In this document: positions 60,107-64,000 of the stretch, in pieces
How positions within the stretch are numbered: the first letter of the stretch is position 1
Layout: each line of letters begins with the position of its first letter
Position numbers and translations under genes: made by a program
Assembly: GCA_032821775.1 (NCBI GenBank)
Contig: JAVLRN010000006.1
Span: forward strand, 3,100,001 to 3,164,000
DNA: 64,000 nucleotides
From: Sanguinoderma infundibulare
Taxonomy: Eukaryota; Basidiomycota; Agaricomycetes; Polyporales; Polyporaceae
Direction of reading: 5' to 3'
The notes under the pieces: generated by a model
Seen by the model: the letters and a program-made list of their open reading frames with translations, nothing else
Told to the model about the DNA's origin: nothing
Databases searched by the model: none

Positions 60107-61508
60107 TCACCGTCCTGGAGGATCCTGCGGATGGGATTCGGAGGGATCTTCGGGTGCGACACGGTTGCGCACCCGCTTCCGATAGAAGATGAGGCCGAGG
60201 AGTCCTGCGGTGACTAGAAGAATCGCGCCGAGGACGGAGCCGAGCACTTCCGCGGCGATGTTGCCCGGACTCGATCCACTGCGGAAAGATGACGAGGGGG
60301 TCGGGATTACGATGGAGGGGGTGACGGTGGGGAGGGGCGTCGATGCTGGTACCGAAGGGGAGACGAAGGGTGCCGAGCTATAAGCATGATTGAACACGGG
60401 TGAATTCATAGAAGGTGACATGAACGGAAAACACGACAGGCAGCGCCCAATATCCTGCCCCAGAATAGCCTTCGAAATTGACCGTGACTGGTTTCTTGTC
60501 ACGAACGTATTTCGGACAGAAAAATGTAAGGAAAACCGCCGCTGACCGATGATAAGCGCATCTACCAAACACTTGCCAGCACGGAATAGGATGTCGGCAG
60601 GAGAACATGTCCAGTCACTTTCATGGGCTGTCCCGGGACGGAATATTGGACCATGTCCGTCGAGAAACGACTTACTTGTTGTCCGAGACGGTGAGGATGA
60701 TGGAGTCGATGCCGAGGAACGTCGACTGGTTCGGTTGCTGCTCGAAGGTGAGGGCGAGCGTGGTGAGGCGGTCCTCGACGAGGCCGACGATTTCGATGGG
60801 CTGGACGGACGAGTTGACCTGGGAGGTGACGGAGACGACGGGCGTGACGGTGGAGACGGATATGTTGACGATCGCGGTGGAGTTGTCTGAAGTCTTGATT
60901 GACAGGCCGAGTGCTGCACACGAGCATTAATGTTCATTAGCGCACGGTGCGGTGATTGAGCCGGGGAGATTGTCTGCCGGAGGGGCTGTCATATAGACGA
61001 TATGGACGATACATAGCCCAGCGGATGCGATAATGAACTGCAGCCGCGCGGGCTCGAGGAAGTGGCGAGATGTGATGTCATCGGAAGAGGAGAGACGCAC
61101 CTCGGACGGTGAGAAAGAGCTGGGGTATCAGCCCGCCACTGGCGTTGTTAGGCCCGGAGGTAGTAGTGAGAGTGCCGCTAGAAGATGCATTGGAAGTGAC
61201 GATGCGCCTGCGATCGACAGGGTTGGGGTCGGGACATTAGTTAGTGGAGGGGCGATCGCGACATACCAGGAACTGTTGCAGTTTGCGGTGCCAGCCGAAG
61301 ATAGCGTTAGGCCACACGCGGGCGGGCTGTAGCTGATCTGGCTGGCATTGTCGGCGAGGGTGATATTGACGTTGGCGGAGACGACGGAGAGGAAGGGAAG
61401 GAGGACGAAGAGGGCAATGAGCTCAAGGCTGAGGACGGCGCGGATGGGGAGCGCGAGCCATGGCCAGGCAGGCTGCCGGCGCCGTGGGGTGGGCCGGAGC
61501 ATGAGCAT
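60107..61508 (-). CDS. Secreted/single-pass cell-surface membrane protein, Ser/Thr-rich
   Basis: Minus-strand gene. N-terminal signal peptide with hydrophobic core LELIALFVLLPFLSVVSA, then ANVNITLADNASQISYSPPA and NCNSSW. An intron (GTATGTCGC to GATCGCAG) leads to RIVTSNASSSGTL, PQLFLTVR, another intron, and ALGLSIKTSDNSTAIVNISV and FLGIDSIILTVSDNK. After further introns comes a Ser/Thr/Pro-rich stalk and a transmembrane helix (VLGSVLGAILLVTAGLLGLI) followed by basic FYRKRVRNR and a short cytosolic tail. Many N-x-S/T sites fit a glycosylated surface protein. This layout is common in basidiomycetes and recalls Mid2-like sensors; no function can be assigned. The exon borders between 60660 and 60420 are not certain. 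Confidence 0.65.
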
Positions 61509-63297
61509 GCTGGCAGGCCAGCGTCATGAGGGTCAGGGCGAGGGTGTTGATGAGGGCGGTGAGCGGATGGGTGCGTCTATCCGCCATGGCAACGCGAGCT
61601 GGGCTCGGAATACCATCCATTTTGACGCCGTTTATGGGATCTGTCGTGCGGACAGAGCTCGTCTACGGCCGCCTTTGCTGCTCCGTACTGCGGCTTCTGC
61701 ATGACTGATTTGTCTGGAGTGAGCATGGAATTAGCAAGGACGCAGATAGCAAGGCGCGATAGCTGAAAGCGTTCAAGGATGGATATAGGTCCTAAACGCT
61801 GAGGAGCAAGGTGGAGTAAGTACGATAGTAACCGGGGTGCGTTCCTGGAAAGCCGGAGGATTACTACATTAGAATCCAGGGGACAGATCAATTAAGCCGA
61901 TTGGCAGGCGACGACATGCGAGTGATCGAGCTGCCAAACGCGGACAGAGAGCGGCTGTTGGCAACGCCCTCTCTCAGAGTCCGAGTCGTCGGCCGCAGTC
62001 TCCTTCGTCTTGTCATCCAGCACGCACCTTCAGCTTCTCCTCCCGCTCCTCTGAGGCAGCTCGGGACCCCGCTCGGGGACAGTCACTCTCTTGGACCTAC
62101 GCTCTTTTCTCTCTCCATCTCCGCATCATGTTCGACCACGGCAAGCGCACTCTCCATCGTCATGGCCCCCGCCGCGGGTTTCAGGACCAGGGTCAGGATT
62201 TTCCAACTTTTGCGCCTGTCGACGCTACTACGGACTCCACCACTACGACCACGCAAGCTCCCAGTGAGTGCTGTTTTTTTTGTCATGCGTTCTTGGCCGA
62301 AGGTGGATGGCTTGGACGAAGCGCGCTCAAAGGTTCGCTGGAACTATGCCGTATATATAAAAATCGGCCATCTATGTGCATGCGCATGCGTCGGCCCACC
62401 CTGCCCAACATGCGCTGTGGAAGAGGGAAGGAGAGAAGTAGAGTTGAACTTGGAGAAGTAACATCCATCGACGTTTCTAGCAGCGGTCCGACTGCATCCG
62501 CAAAACCTTGCTTGCCTGACGGTTCCTGAGTTGCCCCTCCTCAGCGATTGAGAGAACCGTTAGGCTCTAAGGCAGATCTGTCTTAGAGCCTCACGCGTTC
62601 TGTCGTGCTTATGTCCCGACTCTCGGGTCGGCTCAGCGTCGAATCCGCTCTAGGCTGCGAAATTGGTTTGCAAAAGCATGCCCTGTGGATCTATCGTTCC
62701 GCACGGAATGATACTCGGCCGCACGCACATACCTACCGTTGTGTGATCTTGTTCACCCTTGCGGCGCGAGGGGTAGAAACCCATTGCTCCCCTTCTAACC
62801 TGGGGTTTCTGCACCCTGGTGGCTCTGGGTCTGGCTCGCAGCATGTCTGGGAGCCCTTCCTCGGCTTCCTCCGAAGTTCTCAGAGCCCTCCATGGCACCG
62901 GCGCGGTGGTACGTGTAGCGTTCGCGGCAGCCCTCGTCCTAGCGTTGTTGTCCGTATCCGTCTTCGTCGCGGACGAAATACCGACCTATTGTACGCATCG
63001 GTCGGGGGACCAAGTCTCCTGGACCGGCTGTCGCGCTGTCTGCCGCGGTCATAGTCGACAATGTGGAGGGGTCATAGTGTCCGCATGCGCGGTCGTGCCA
63101 TATGGTCAGAACCGGGATGGCGGTAGCTGCGACCGGCCCCGTGCTTGTCGTAGTAGGGCTCGACATCCGGAAGACGTACAGAAGGGCCGCGGTCGCAATC
63201 GTGGGTTCTGTCGTCCTAATTCTCGAGGTGTTCTGCTGCAGCGGTCACCCTGGCATGCTGCCCGTGCGACTGGTGCCGAGCTCTGAGTCCTAGGCTG
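61509..63297. other. Region without a confident gene; possible first exon at about 62128
   Basis: At 62128 an ATG follows pyrimidine-rich sequence (CTCTTTTCTCTCTCC) and opens a Thr-rich reading (TTDSTTTTTQAPS) that ends at a good donor (GTGAGTG, about 62262), but no matching downstream exon was found. The rest shows nothing I can support. Confidence 0.3.
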
Positions 63298-63378
63298 TGG
63301 CACGGGTGCGGGTAACCCGCGCGGGTGAGCGCGGGTTGGAATTGGCCAACCCGAGGGCAAACCCGCACCCGTGCCACG
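63298..63378. repeat. GC-rich inverted repeat (hairpin)
   Basis: Perfect terminal arms GGCACGGGTGCGGGT (left) and ACCCGCACCCGTGCC (right), with further internal ACCCGCG/CGCGGGT pairs. Related GGGTGCGGGT motifs reappear in direct runs at 63840-64000, so this may be one end of a longer non-autonomous element running to or past the window edge. Confidence 0.6.
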
Positions 63379-63839
63379 GGTTTGCGGGTGCAGGCGCCAA
63401 TATAGGCGTCCGCACCCTCCGTTAATGTTGACCGTGTTTTGGGCCCCGGCCGGGATGTTCGGAGGCGCTTGAATGCCCAGACCACCCGGACGGTGTTGTG
63501 TGTTGGGGCGTGGACATCTGCGGGCCTCGTCGTCGCCGACGACGCCCGCAAGGTTGTCAAGTTGCCAGACGTCGAGGATGCGGAGGGCTTGGACTACGAG
63601 ATAGATGAAGGCTGGGACGTGATTGATATAATGGCGGTCTGTGGGTAAAGTACAACATGCTCTCGTGTACGCTTCCTGAGCGAGCTGGAGCTCAAGCGCG
63701 AGCTGAGCTATGCATCCATGGCACATCCTCGGCGGACCCGTGATACATACATTGTTTGCTACATACATGGTCTGCTCCCATGACGCCTCCGAGTCTACGC
63801 AGTCCGGAGTGCCCCAACGACAGCCAACTTCATCCAAAC

Positions 63840-64000
63840 CCGCGCCCGAACCCGTACATCGACGGGTACGGGTTGTACCCGCCACCCGGCGCTCACCACC
63901 CGCACCTGAGGCAGACCCGCGGGTCGCGGGTGCGGGTTTTTCGCGGGTGCGGGTGCGGGTGCGGGTCAGGTCTCGGGCACCCGCGGGTTCACCTCTGACT
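63840..64000. repeat. CCCGCACCC/GGGTGCGGG-rich repeat at the right edge
   Basis: Contains GCGGGTGCGGGTGCGGGTG, GACGGGTACGGGTTG and ACCCGCGGGT palindromes. Resembles the hairpin at 63298-63378. Confidence 0.5.

Noticed and set aside
63106..63885. 259-codon minus-strand frame as a transposase
   Set aside because: No transposase motif could be recognised, and the frame is interrupted by the GC-rich repeat sequence.

Overview
The window is nuclear DNA of a filamentous basidiomycete, most probably an Agaricomycete. The protein genes have many short GT-AG introns (about 45-75 nt), and the families present fit this group: FunK1 fungal-type kinase, DUF6533 seven-helix protein, fungal laccase, three-START-domain protein and MYND proteins. 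No bacterial operons, CRISPR arrays or rRNA are seen, and no convincing tRNA.

Layout. (1) 1-9.5 kb, left flank, minus strand: a LisH/Flo8-SSBP-like regulator (runs off the left edge) and a large START-domain protein whose introns are swollen by inserted repeats. (2) 9.85-51.75 kb: a segmental-duplication array of three full units and one partial unit (A 9849-23011, B 23012-35918, C 35919-47369, D 47370-51747). Every unit carries a pyridoxal kinase gene that looks intact, so there are four copies. Around it lie broken gene pieces: FunK1 N-terminal stubs, MFS transporter remnants, a laccase remnant, a START-gene 5' fragment split by a phenol 2-monooxygenase fragment, and an APH-family phosphotransferase remnant. 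Blocks of about 10.4 kb (~14.4-24.87 kb and ~27.3-37.78 kb) are almost identical at an offset of 12,904-12,907 bp, which points to a very recent duplication; unit C is clearly older. (3) 50.57-64 kb, right flank: the full-length FunK1 kinase that matches the stubs, then a DUF6533 membrane protein, a MYND-like protein, a signal-peptide/single-TM surface protein, and a GC-rich inverted-repeat element at the right edge.

Interpretation (inference). The intact parents of two of the fragment families sit at the two edges of the array: START on the left, FunK1 on the right. Unit order (START 5' end on minus, pdxK on plus, FunK1 5' end on plus) repeats the order at the edges. The simplest model is tandem amplification of a START(5')-pdxK-FunK1(5') cassette by recombination between short direct repeats, with other gene fragments inserted along the way. 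The common functional outcome would be a higher dose of the vitamin B6 salvage kinase. The rest of the array is mainly decaying gene debris, including one open reading frame that fuses pieces of two unrelated kinase families.
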